DNA of 64,000 nt from Riptortus pedestris. Its lineage: Eukaryota; Arthropoda; Insecta; Hemiptera; Alydidae. This document shows, piece after piece, positions 33,374 through 44,402 of this stretch (positions are counted from its first letter, which is position 1; each line of letters opens with the position of its first letter). Below the pieces are notes generated by a model. It searched no databases and had not been told where the DNA came from. It was given only the letters and a program-made list of their open reading frames with translations. The stretch lies in assembly GCA_019009955.1 (NCBI GenBank), contig CM032228.1, positions 9,342,001-9,406,000 of the forward strand, written 5' to 3'. The translations under genes were made by a program, and so were the position numbers.

Positions 33374-33469
33374 ATACAATGTATTAAACATTAAGATATA
33401 TGCATACATGCATATGTAAAATAAATTTTGATATTTAGATTTAAGGAAATTTATTTTTGCCGAGTCATA

Positions 33470-33593
33470 TTAGCAGATATCCCTTAAGGGAAATCAGTTA
33501 TTGAGGTTGTACTCATGACGCGATTCAAAAATTTCTTCAAATGTCCATGGATCCTACCCAGAAGATGACGAAAATGAGGTCCGTTCAAAATTG

Positions 33594-33675
<82 letters not shown>

Positions 33676-34127
33676 TGTCAACGCTCTAGCGTTGGTAAAT
33701 TTTGTTTGATCGTTACCAAACCGGATATTTATGTACAAATAAAGATCAAGTTCGTTAATGGTCGAAATCGGACCAGTGGGAGGTGGGGTTTAGAGACGGG
33801 AGATTTTCGAAAATTCGAAATGTCTCCGTTACCATACGTCGGATCAAACATTTGTATAGAACCAATCTTATTTCAAATTAAATTTACTATAAATATTGTT
33901 CTATACAATTATTCTGTATCTTTAATATTAACCGAGATATTTGCATTTGTATTGTGAGTGTGGTCGGTTATGTTCGGGAGTTTCCGCCGAGCGCTAGTGT
34001 GGCCGTTTCACTAACTATTCGTCCTCCTGAGAATAGGTTGCTACTACTGTTATTATTAGGCAGATTTCTCTATTGTAAAACTTCACGTGGGAAATCTGCT
34101 TAGTTTACGCAGCCCCTGCGTGACGGA
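33470..34127 (-). mobile_element. HINE-like copy Q (short core)
   Basis: Both ends intact apart from AGATATCCC in the hairpin arm. (TA)n at 33595-33672. The core has the GCGCTAGTGTGGCCG variant shared with L and M. Confidence 0.9.
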
Positions 34128-34452
34128 CGTTTTTTAATATGTCTTTATTCCATTAATAACATATATTCATTAAGCTCAGTATAATGTTGATCACTTAATA
34201 AATATGATGGGCGAGTAAGTTGTATATAGGAAATTTGCATCGAAATGTATATCAGGAAAGCCTAATACAAAAATTGATTCCCAAGAGATTTTGCACCTAA
34301 AATGAACTGAAAATCAAAAACATGTGAGACTGGTTTTCCTGTCTCTGTCTTTTACCCTGTATACGGCTAGTGTTTCTAGGCAATTATATTAAAAATATTG
34401 TCTCAAAAGATGTATGTTTATTCTTGTATAAATGATGTATGTATATTTTTGT
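34128..34452. other. AT-rich region, nothing recognised
   Basis: No gene, repeat or structure is evident. Confidence 0.4.
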
Positions 34453-34670
34453 TGTTATTTATTTACAACCACTTTAAGCAACAAGGTTAATAGGGAAGGG
34501 TTATGCATTGGTCACCACACTTTTCTAGCCAGAGCGAGACAAGGAATTTATTTAATGAGTTCGTCACAAAATAAATACCTTTTGCCCAGATGGGAGTTCA
34601 ACCCACTGCTCTAGGTTTACCAAGTTCATTAAAAACCAATGCCTTAACTCACAAGGTTACCCCGAGCTCC
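34453..34670 (-). mobile_element. tRNA-derived SINE, copy 2
   Basis: Minus strand: GAGCTCGGGGTAACCTTGTG at the start, a B-box-like GGGTTGAACTCCC, then TCTGGCTAGAAAAGTG. More diverged than copies 1 and 3. Confidence 0.65.
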
Positions 34671-35010
34671 TTGTGAATATTGGTATCACTCGGCATATCG
34701 TGCAAAAACTAAAAATCACGGTTGACCGAAATCAACCAAGGGGTAATTAGTGCTAACAGCGTTATTTTCTGCACCTTAAAATCAACTCATATTGAAATAC
34801 AAGTAGTGATACTTTATTGTATGAATAGGGCCTAAATGGAAAATTTAAAGTAAAAGTTGAAATGTTATAAGGTAAATAGGAACATGATTTTGAGAGGTAG
34901 GGGGCATAATCCTTCATCATAATAGGGTAGGTAGGGGGGTCATACAGGCATCATCATCATCCATAAATAGGGCCCACCTGTGACGATGGGACATCTGTGG
35001 ACTGGAGAAA
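34671..35010. other. Sequence before the 90-bp minisatellite
   Basis: No gene recognised. A short ATCATCATCATCC run occurs near 34950. The last 30 bp may be LINE-derived like the array that follows, but no motif is clear. Confidence 0.35.
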
Positions 35011-36233
35011 AAGTGCAAGAGAAGAGAGAATACTAGAAACTGAACAGATAATTCCACACAATCAGAATATTAAGTGGTTAAGATTAGCAGGACATCTAAA
35101 AAGTGCAAGAGAAGAGAGAATACTAGAAACGGAACAGATGATTCCACACAATCAGAATATTAAGTGGTTAAGATGAGCAGGACATCTAAAAAGTGCAAGA
35201 GAAGAGAGAATACTAGAAACGGAACAGATGATTCCACACAATCAGAATATTAAGAGTTTAAGATGAGCAGGACATCTAAAAAGTGCAAGAGAAGAGAGAA
35301 TACTAGAAACGGAACAGATGATTCCACACAATCAGAATATTAAGAGGTTAAGATGAGCAGGACATCTAAAAAGTGCAAGAGAAGAGAGAATACTAGAAAC
35401 GGAACAGATGATTCCACACAATCAGAATATTAAGAGGTTAAGATGAGCAGGACATCTAAAAAGTGCAAGAGAAGAGAGAATACTAGAAACGGAACAGATG
35501 ATTCCACACAATCAGAATATTAAGAGGTTAAGATGAGCAGGACATCTAAAAAGTGCAAGAGAAGAGAGAATACTAGCAAACCAAACAGATGATTCCACAC
35601 AATCAGAATATTAAGAGGTTAAGATGAGCCGGACATCTAAAAAGTGCAAATAGAGAGAATACTAGAAAACAGATGATTCCAACACAATATTAAAGGTAAG
35701 ATGAGCAGACATAAAAAGTGCAAGAGAAGAGAGAATACTAGAAACGGAACAGATGATTCCACACAATCAGAATATTAAGAGGTTAAGATGAGCAGGACAT
35801 CACAAAAGTGCAAGAGAAGAGAGAATACTAGAAACGGAACAGATGATTCCACACAATCAGAATATTAAGAGGTTAAGATGAGCAGGACATCTAAAAAGTG
35901 CAAGAGAAGAGAGAATACTAGAAACGGAACAGATGATTCCACACAATCAGAATATTAAGAGGTTAAGATGAGCAGGACATCTAAAAAGTGCAAGAGAAGA
36001 GAGAATACTAGAAACGGAACAGATGATTCCATAAGATGAGCAGGACATCTAAAAAGTGCAAGAGAAGAGAGAATACTAGAAACGGAACAGATGATTCCAC
36101 ACAATCAGAATATTAAGAGGTTAAGATGAGCAGGACATCTAAAAAGTGCAAGAGAAGAGAGAATACTAGAAACGGAACAGATGATTCCACACAATCAGAA
36201 TATTAAGAGATTAAGATGAGCAGGACATCTTAA
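35011..36233 (+). repeat. 90-bp minisatellite derived from LINE coding sequence, about 14 units
   Basis: Units start AAGTGCAAGAGAAGAGAGAA at 35011, 35101, 35191, 35281, 35371, 35461, 35551, 35642, 35717, 35807, 35897, 35987, 36054 and 36144. The 90-bp period is exactly 30 codons. The first unit reads without stops as SAREERILETEQMIPHNQ then NIKWLRLAGHLK, closely resembling the C-terminus of LINE ORF2 proteins (W.GH motif). Later units have TTA changed to TGA, so the amplified version was already non-coding. Unit 8 (about 35570-35716) is unusually noisy and unit 12 is short. Confidence 0.85.
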
Positions 36234-36711
36234 AAGAAGTAAACCAGTGGGATCCTAATGTAGGTCAATGAATGCTCAGTGTCTGATCAGAAAAGAAACT
36301 GGCCAAGTGATAACAGAGTACAGAGAGAGGCAAAGGAGTTTCCAACAATAAAGGATAACTGAGATATGGCTTTGGAGATGGTGACTAACGACCCACAAGA
36401 TCTGCAAAATTTTAACAATAAATAGCGTATGTGGTAATTAATAAAGATAAGAAACATTAAGTGAGGTAGTAGCATACTTTAATAAGGAAAATCTGCTAAA
36501 AATGGAGCTAGGAGGAATTTAATTAGTTATAGCTGGAACCTAAAACATTCAACTCCCTCCCTAAAAATAAGTAAAATATAATAAAAAATTGAAATTTGCT
36601 AAAAAGTTCTCAGTTGCTGATAGAAACACTGGGGCGATTCATATGACATAAGATGATATTAGTTCAACATTGCATTTAATTCTTCATCAATGGCCTATCT
36701 TTTAGTAGATT
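36234..36711. other. Sequence after the minisatellite
   Basis: The first bases (AAAAGAAGTAAACCAGTGGG) could continue the LINE C-terminus for a few codons before a stop. AAGGAAAATCTGCTAAAA at 36483-36500 resembles a lone HINE-like 3' end. Nothing else is recognised. Confidence 0.35.
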
Positions 36712-37440
36712 TCCCTTAAGGGAAATCAGCTATTGAGGTCGTACTCCTGGCTGAATTTTCGAAATTTTTCTTCAAATGTCCATTGATCCTACCTAGTAGA
36801 TGACGAAAATGAGGTCCTTTCAAAACTGTGTATATATATTTGTTACTGCTCTAGCGGTCGGAATTTTTGTTTGTTCGTTACCAAACTCGTTATTTGGTCG
36901 TTTTTTGTAAAAAGAAAGATCAAGTTCGGTCTCGGCTGAAATCGGACAAGAGGGAGGAGGGGCTTAGAGGGGAGGATTTTCGAAAATTCAAAATATCTCC
37001 GTTATCATATGTCGCATCGAAAAACTGTATAGAACAAATCTTATTGCACATTAAATATGCTATACTTATTGTTACATACATTTATTCACTATCTTGAATA
37101 TTAACCGAGATATTTGCATTTTTCAGTTTTCAGCCACCAGCAAACCGCCACTTCTACTCATGTAACAAAAGCAATACTCTGATACATAATAAATCACATT
37201 ATTCGGAGATTAAATTCCAAAACTTGTATTCAAGAGATCTTTATTATACGAGATACGTGCAAATATGTCCTGGTGACCCCCCCCCCCCCGTCATAAAGTT
37301 TTGGACTACTAAAATTTGATTGATTGTGATAAAAATTATTCTGACTCATTATTAATTACAGTACTAGATATAGTAAATAGTTTTCAATGAAATTAATATG
37401 TTATATTCAGATATATTTCTTTAATTGCTTTCTTTTGTAT
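36712..37440 (-). mobile_element. HINE-like copy S (long core, 5' truncated)
   Basis: The 3' hairpin is intact with TTAG at 36712. The microsatellite slot is almost empty (about 15 bp of TG/TA at 36829-36842). A C13 run (G on the element strand) occurs near 37278. The copy ends around TTGCTTTCTTTTG, without the 5' terminus. Confidence 0.8.
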
Positions 37441-38371
37441 TTGGAAATGTTTTCTTGGATCTGTTCTTTAACAGACAAACTGCGATTGCTTGATTTCTTC
37501 GTCAGCAACAACTGTTCAGTACTACGGGTTACTTTTATTTTATTTTATTTTGTTATTATTAAGTTTATTTTATTTGTTGGAGCTTTTATATAGTTAGTGC
37601 TTGAACTAAACGGGTCTAATGGAAATGGTGATGTGTAATAAACGAAATGTGGATTCAAATCAAATGATACCCACCCACTGAAATAAAATACTATTTAGTT
37701 ATGTAAATCTTTTGAGAAACGTGAATTTTATCGGGACGGAGAAACGCGTGTCGTATACAGACACGGCAATCTGAATAATATGAAGCAAACAGCTGGCCGT
37801 AGAATGATAAATGAACTAAATTGCAAAAAGGGTAAATCCACTAGGGTGACATATTCCTGCAATAAACTAACCTCAACTTTCGCATCAATATGATAATACT
37901 CTCTTGGGTATGTTACCATATGCCTAGTGATATGCAAAGAGAGGAATTTCAGGAACTTCATATAAATTCAACGCAAGATGACTGTTTTATTTTATACGCT
38001 TCCTCTAAATCACTGCCAACTGACGTCAATATCCTTGCTGAACACAAACATAAATAATTGTAATGGATACAATTTTTTGGGAGTGAAAGTTTAGACAAAC
38101 TTTTTTTTTTTTTCATAATGTTACCTTCAATGTTCACGTAGGCTTCAGTGTTTTTGTTATTTGCACGTATATCTCGCATAATAATGATCTCTTAAAAACA
38201 ATATTTGGTATTGCATCTAATCCTTACTACTTAAGACCAATTAAAGTATTTCAGGACAGAAGGATGAATCAATACGTCTCAAACAGCTGTATTTATTCTC
38301 CTTATTTTAGAACCGCACACGTTTCGCCCTTTTGGGCATTAACAATGCTAAAAACATACAGGATTACAATT
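37441..38371. other. AT-rich region with a possible Penelope-like relic at its end
   Basis: Open frames here are short and unrecognised. Near 38310-38350 the minus strand reads AATGCCCAAAAGGGCGAAAC, a motif seen at the ends of some insect Penelope-like elements. It is too short to be sure. Confidence 0.3.
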
Positions 38372-38495
38372 TTAGCAGATTTCCCTTAAGGGAAATCAGC
38401 TATTGAGGTTGTACTCATGACGGAATTTTCGAAATTTTTCTTCAAATGTCCTTCGATCCTACCTAGTAGATGACGAAAATGAGGTCCGTTCAAAA

Positions 38496-38555
<60 letters not shown>

Positions 38556-39220
38556 CTGTTACCGCTCTAGCGGTCGCAATTTTTGTTTAATCGTTACTAA
38601 ACTCGATATTTAGTCGTTTTACGTAAAAAGAAAGATCAAGTTCGTTAACGGCTGAAATCGGACCAGTGGGAGAGGGGGTTTAAAGGGGAAGTTTTTTGAA
38701 AATTCGAAATATCTCTGTTACTATACGTTGGATCGAAAAATAGTACAGAATCAATCTTATTGAAAATTAAAGTTTCTATAAATACTGTTATATACATTTA
38801 TTCTCTATCTTGAATATTAACCAAGATATTTGCATTTTTCAGTTTTCAGCCATCAGCAAACCGCCACTTCTACTCATGTTACATAAACAATACTCTGCTA
38901 CATAATAAATCACATCATTCGAAGTTTAAATACCAAAAATTGTATTCAAGAGACCTTTATTAAACGAAATACATACAAATATGTCCTGGTGACTCCCCCC
39001 CCCCCCCGTCTTAAGGTTTTGGACTACTAAAATACAGAACCGTTTGTTTACATTTCTAACCTAACGCTTCCTGTCGGCAGGTTATTGAAATTGGATGAAA
39101 CATTTCTTATTTCCGTTTGTATTTATTCACGGTATTGTTGTGTTACCAGTATGTATATTTATCTATTACTGAACTTCACGAGGGAAATCTGCTTAGTTTA
39201 CGCAGCCCCTGCGTGACGGA
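38372..39220 (-). mobile_element. HINE-like copy T (long core, internally deleted)
   Basis: Both ends intact. (TA)n at 38499-38551. The long core lacks the usual stretch between ACTACTAAAA and the GTTTGTTTACATTTC motif. A C10 run is at 38996-39007. Confidence 0.9.
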
Positions 39221-39298
39221 CTTTTTTTTATCTCACAACCATTAAGGCAAATCATAATTCTCTTAGATATATAGAGTTTTAACAAACCTTTTAAAATT

Positions 39299-39577
39299 AT
39301 TCTTTTCAGTCACTTTTATACTCACTAATGAGTCCACATAATAAATATCTCCTTATTTTAATTTAGTCTTACCAAGAGGTAATTTGTCAATATCTAATAA
39401 TCTGATAATATCTAATCTCTTATCAGGTAGGTTCTATAACCTTCATTTAGTGCTGTGCCATTATTGACTTTGCTCATACATATATAGCAATCTATGTCTC
39501 AATAACAATCTATAATATTAAAATAAGGAGATTTTTATTATGTGGACTCATTAGTGAGTATAACAGTGACTGAGAAT
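39299..39577. repeat. Near-perfect 62-bp inverted repeat with 155-bp spacer
   Basis: The left arm (39299-39362) contains ACTCACTAATGAGTCCACAT and ATCTCCTTATTTTAAT; the right arm (39517-39577) is its reverse complement with few mismatches. The spacer is AT-rich without coding sequence. It could be a MITE with long terminal inverted repeats or a foldback element; clear target duplications were not identified. Confidence 0.65.
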
Positions 39578-39654
39578 AGGAGTGGGGTTTACTTAATGAT
39601 GAAATTAAACATTTTTTTTTAATATTTTGATTATAATTACTTGAATTTAACACT

Positions 39655-40820
39655 CTTTTTATTTATAAAATGTTCATTTATATTACTTTTGTAATTTGTT
39701 ATTGTACTTGTTGTTATTTCTCATTTATTTTATGTTTTTAGCAGATTTTCCCTTGAGGGAAATCAGCTATTGAGGTTGTACTCATGACGGAATTTTCGAA
39801 AATTTGTTTCTCCTTCAAATGTCCATCGATCCTACGTAGTAGAAGACGAAAATGAGGTCCGTTCAAAACTGTATATATATAATATATATATTTGTCTGTT
39901 ACCAGCTCACGAGCGGTCGCAATTTTTGTTTAATCGTTACGAAACTCGATATTTAACACGTTCTTTAATATGTAAAAAGACAGATCAAGTTCGTTAATGC
40001 TGAAATCGGACCAGTGGTAAGGCGGACCGCGGGTTTAAAGTACAAAAAGGGGGGATTTTCGAAAATTCGAAATATCTCCGTTAACTATACGTCGAAACTG
40101 GAAAAGAATTGTATATAATCAATCTTATTGCAAATTAAATTTACTATAAATATTGTCATATACGTTTATTCTCTATCTTGAAATATTAACTGAGATATTT
40201 GCATTTTTTACAGTTTATTAGCAAAACCGCCACTCTACTACTCATGTCACGTAAACTATACTCTGCTACATAATAAATCACATTATTGGAAGTTTAAATA
40301 CCAAAAATTGTATTCAAGAGACCTTTATTATACGAGATACGTGCAAAATATGCCCTGGTTGCCCCCCCCCATCTTAAAATTTTGGTACTACTAAAAAAAC
40401 ACACTTATTGATTGAGATAACAATTATTCTGACTCAATTATTAATTACAGTACTAGATATATAGTAGTTTTTCTCAATAAAATAATGTGTTATATTGCTT
40501 ATATATTTCAGTAATATGAATTTCTTTTTCCGGTGTGAGCCGGCCCGGCCCGTTTGTTTACATTTCTAACCTAACGCTTCCTGTCGGCAGGTTATTGGAA
40601 TTGGATGAAACATTTCTTATTCCGTTTGTATTTTATTCACGGTGTCGTTGTGTTAGCAAGTATGTAATATTTTATCTATTACTAAACGTCACGTGGGAAA
40701 TCTGCTTAGTTTTATGCAGCCCCTGCGTGAGCGGACTTTTTATTTATAAAATGTTCATTTATATTACTTTTGTAATTTGTTATTGTACTTGTTGTTATTT
40801 CTCATTTATTTTATGTTTTT
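39655..40820. repeat. Perfect 85-bp direct duplication flanking HINE-like copy U
   Basis: 39655-39739 and 40736-40820 are identical (starting CTTTTTATTTATAAAATG, ending TTTATTTTATGTTTTT), and the element occupies exactly the interval between them. Helitron-type elements normally make no target duplication, so this is either an assembly artefact or an unusual insertion product. Confidence 0.85.
39738..40735 (-). mobile_element. HINE-like copy U (long core, noisy sequence)
   Basis: All landmarks of the long-core type are present, from the hairpin to GAGCGGA. Relative to every other copy it carries many small insertions (for example TACCAGCTCACGAGCGGTCG for TACCGCTCTAGCGGTCG). The noise is insertion-biased. 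Confidence 0.85.
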
Positions 40821-40917
40821 TTATTTGAAATTGTACTGTTTTCGACTTATTAAAGTGAAGATCACATTTGAAGTGTTGTCCGTAAATAAATAAATCTAAA
40901 ATCTAATGATGAAATGG

Positions 40918-41144
40918 GGCCCAGGTTAGCCATGCGAGTTAAAGCGTTGACCTTTATCTCACATGGTAAACCTAGAGTGGCGGAGTTCGATTCTTGCCTG
41001 GGCAAAGGAAATTATTTAGTGACGAAATTCATTAAATAACGTCCTAAAATCCCACCCTGGCTAGAAAAGGGTGGTAACCTGTAGATAACCCGTCCCGATT
41101 AGCCTAAGTTGGCACAAAAGTGGACGTTAATAAATAATAATAAT
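40918..41144 (+). mobile_element. tRNA-derived SINE, copy 3, with target duplication
   Basis: The element runs from GCCCAGGTTAGCCATGCGAG through the B-box-like GGAGTTCGATTCTTGCC to an (AATA/AAT)n tail. It is flanked by a perfect 13-bp target duplication AATGATGAAATGG (40905-40917 and 41145-41157), proving retroposition. The host sequence at the insertion point is an eroded HINE-like core. Confidence 0.85.
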
Positions 41145-41149
41145 AATGA

Positions 41150-41290
41150 TGAAATGGTTTTATAACATTTTCCGATCCGACTCATATTAACAGAGATATT
41201 TTGAGTTTTCGAATCGCCCTCTAAACACCAACTCTTCCAGCCAATAACAAATATATCTTTAGATTTGAATGAAACAGTTAAATATCGAGT
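41150..41290 (+). repeat. Eroded HINE-like core (old generation)
   Basis: TTCCGATCCGACTCATATTAA, AGATATTTTGAGTTTTCG and TTAAATATCGAGT align with the 3' part of the core but lack microsatellite and termini. The SINE at 40918 inserted next to it. Confidence 0.5.
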
Positions 41291-41573
41291 ATAGTATGCT
41301 TCATGCCATAATTCTCTAAGGTAAGGCTTTTCATTTGGTATCTAGTTTGTATTAGTGCAATAAATGGCTGTTATTAGTCCTTGCAGCCCATTCTAGCTCT
41401 AAAAATGCCCTTTCTAGTTTGCGAATTAATATTAGTACTTTTCTTTCATTAAGCACATGTGTTCATGAAATGAAGTCATTGTTGGCGCCTCCACTCAACA
41501 GAGGCAAGACATATTTTAGTCCCACCTCCTCCTCCAACACTAAAGCAGACACCACTATAAACACTATAGGGTT

Positions 41574-42336
41574 TTAGCAGATTTCCCTTAAGGGAAATCA
41601 GCTATTGAGGTCGTACTCATGACGCGATTTTCGAAAAATTACTTCAAATGTCCATCGATCCTACCCAGGAGATGACGAAAAGTCCGTCACGCGGGGGCTG
41701 CGTAAACTAAGCAGATTTCCCTCGTGAATTTTAGTAATAGATAAATATACATACTGCTAACACAACACCGTGAATAAATACAAACGGAAATAAGAAATGT
41801 TTCATCCAATTTTAATAGCCTGCCGACAGGAAGCGTTAGGTTAAAAATGTAAACAAACAAACGGGTCCCGCCTCACACCGGAAAGAAAACAATTACTGAA
41901 ATATATCAGAAAATATACACACATTAATTATTATTGCGAAGAGAACTATTTACTATATATAGTACTGTAATTTAATAATAAGTCAGAATAATAGTTATCT
42001 CAATCAAAAAAATTTTAGTAGTCCAAAACTTTACGGATGGGGGGGGGGGGGGGGTCATCAGGGCATATTTGCATGTACAATCGTATAATAAAGGTCTCTT
42101 GAATACAATTTTTTGGTATTAAACTTTCTAATAATAGTGATTTTATTATGTAGCAGAGTATTGTGTTAACGTAAACATGAGTAGAATGTGGCGGTTTGAT
42201 GATGGCTGAAAACTGAAAAAATGCAAATATCTCGGTTAATATTCAAGATAGAGAAAACCAATGTATATAACAGTATTTATAGTAAATTTAAATTTTCAAT
42301 AAGATTTGATTCGATAATAAATATATATATATATAT

Positions 42337-42377
<41 letters not shown>

Positions 42378-42942
42378 ACTATATATAGAATTTATAATTA
42401 TATACAGTTTTGAACGGACCTCATTTTCGTCATCTACTAGGTAGGATCGATGTACATTTCAAGAAAAATGTCGAAAATTCCGTCATGAGTATACAACCTC
42501 AATTACTGATTGTCCCTTATGGGAAATCTCCTAAAATGAGGTCCAGTATCAATATATAATATATATATATATATATATAGTAATATAATATATATATATA
42601 AATATATCATAGTATATATATAAAGGGAAGGGGGGGGGGTTCAGAGGGGAATTTCGAAAATTTGAAATATCTGTTACTGTACGTCGGATCGAACAATTGT
42701 ATAGAACCAATCTTATTGCAAATTAAATGTTCTATAAATATTGTTATATACATTTATTCTCTATCTTGAATATTAACCGAGATATTTGCGTTTTTTTACG
42801 GACGAGCTATGGTCGCTTCTATTCGTTCCCGCCGCAGCTAGTTCGGCGTTTCCGTAACTGTTCGGAACTCATATGGAGATTTCTCTATTGTATAACTTTA
42901 CGTGGAAAATCTGCTTAGTTTACGCAGCCCCTGCTTCACGGA
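41574..42942 (-). mobile_element. HINE-like copy V (short core), interrupted by copy W
   Basis: The tail part 41574-41680 stops at GATGACGAAA and resumes after copy W as ATGAGGTCC at 42535. The rest contains an irregular (TA)n slot and a short core, ending CTTCACGGA at 42942. Confidence 0.85.
41683..42534 (+). mobile_element. HINE-like copy W (long core) nested in copy V
   Basis: Starts TCCGTCACGCGGGGGCTGCG and ends TCTCCTAA. It interrupts copy V at GACGAAAATGAGG; AAAA is found on both sides. A G16 run is near 42040. Like copy U it carries many small insertions. Confidence 0.9.
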
Positions 42943-43551
42943 CTTCTACTTACTCCTGTTGTTTTGTAGCAGAGGTTTTGATTGGGCGAGAGACTATATA
43001 CCCTCTTTAGAGACTCATTAGCTCTTTGCCTCCGGGGAGTGAACCGTTCGTGAACGACCATACCACACCTAATCTACTTCCACCATCTTCAAACAATACT
43101 TCTCACGCTCATTACTCTCAATTATAGAATTTTTAATTTAGATTCAAATCTTCCAGGACCGCTTCAATCGACTTTTTTTCCTTTTGGTCCCGAGCATGAA
43201 GGATACCTTTCTCGGCAAGGAGACCCTAATCTCCCTCACCAACCTTGTAATTATTCCCAACTTGAAAGTTTCGGCTATTCCCAACCAGTATCGTTCAGAA
43301 CCTTACCTCCTATAAATCCAGGGCCACTGACGGATCTATCCTGACTATAGGTATTTCTCTTAACAGGTTTTTTTTTTTTTTTTTTTTTCTTTTGTCAATA
43401 CAACTATGAACAGCAACTACAAAGAAACCATTTTTTAGGATTTTCCCGTTTTCTTACAAAACATATATGGATTTTCTAATATGGACAAGAACATGAAAGT
43501 ATTACTTCAATTTTGTTTTAACCTTTACAGTGCCAAATTGGTGAAGAATAG
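42943..43551 (+). other. Unique region with an unrecognised open frame
   Basis: The plus-strand frame 43054-43344 is open for 97 codons without an ATG start and ends with a Pro/Ser/Gln-rich tail (GYLSRQGDPNLPHQPCNY; FRTLPPINPGPLTDLS). The segment is GC-richer than its surroundings and is followed by a T25-like tract at 43366-43391. No family is recognised. It could be a host exon, a retrocopy or chance. Confidence 0.3.
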
Positions 43552-43687
43552 TTATTTATTATACAAGTGACGAAAGTAGATCATTTTACAACTCGAGTGA
43601 AACGTTTACCCACACGAGCGAGGCGAGTGTGGTAATTTCACGAGAGTTGTAAATTCTACTTTCGTCACGAGTGTAATATTAATTTTT
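43552..43687. repeat. Long imperfect hairpin (about 65-nt arms)
   Basis: The left arm has AAGTGACGAAAGTAGA, TTTACAACTCGAGTGAAA and TTACCCACACGAGCG. The right arm is its reverse complement with several mismatches: GAGTGTGGTAATTTCAC, GAGAGTTGTAAA, TCTACTTTCGTCACG. The loop is only a few bases. It resembles a foldback or MITE structure; no target duplication is clear. Confidence 0.65.
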
Positions 43688-44402
43688 TTCTGTAATCGTG
43701 TAATACATGATCAGATCTATCCAGAATATGAACAAAATTAGGATGTTGTGAAGATTATGGTATGTTGTTGGTAGGTTATAAGCATGGTTGTGAAAGGTTA
43801 TAAGCAAAGTTATAAAACAACTAGTGATGATTGTGAAGTAGTGCAGGTTATAAACAAGGAAGGTAATTATTATTATATTTAAATTTTAAAATATATTGAT
43901 TATTTCCACCAATAATTCATTCATATTTCAATTTATTTTGTTAAAATAAATTCTTACAATGTTAAGAAACATTTAAAAGCATTTAATTTCCAACTTCAAA
44001 TTATTTTTTAATTTATACTTATTACTAATTAAGAAGGCAATTCACTTTCTTCACTCTATTGCAAAATGTTTCACTTTCTTCACTCATTTCAGTTTAGTAA
44101 TGTTACCATTGTTCAACGATTACAGAAAAAGATAATTATAAAATACTTCACTTTCTCATCAATTATATTAACTTTTCTACCTGTAACATAAGCTATATGG
44201 TTGCTAGGTGATGGAACCTAGCATATGCAGCATATGCAATATGGTTGCTAGGTGATGAAACCTCTTTTTACTGTTACCTTGTTAATAAATTAGTTTGAGT
44301 TATGGCTATACTCAATGAACATTAAGTTAATACTACACTAACCAATATTGAACCTGAAAGGCTGTTTGCAGAAACATTTTGTTAAGGTGAAAGGAAAACA
44401 CT
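43688..44402. other. AT-rich region with a short direct repeat
   Basis: ATATGGTTGCTAGGTGATG occurs twice (near 44194 and 44239). No gene recognised. Confidence 0.35.

Noticed and set aside
35011..36233. CRISPR-like array
   Set aside because: The 90-bp units are contiguous with no variable spacers and derive from LINE coding sequence; the host is a eukaryote.
36483..36500. Independent HINE-like 3' end
   Set aside because: Only 18 bp match the terminus, too short to call a copy; mentioned in the region entry.
40918..41144. tRNA gene
   Set aside because: A B-box-like motif is present, but the cloverleaf cannot be completed and the element is repeated with a target duplication, so it is a SINE.
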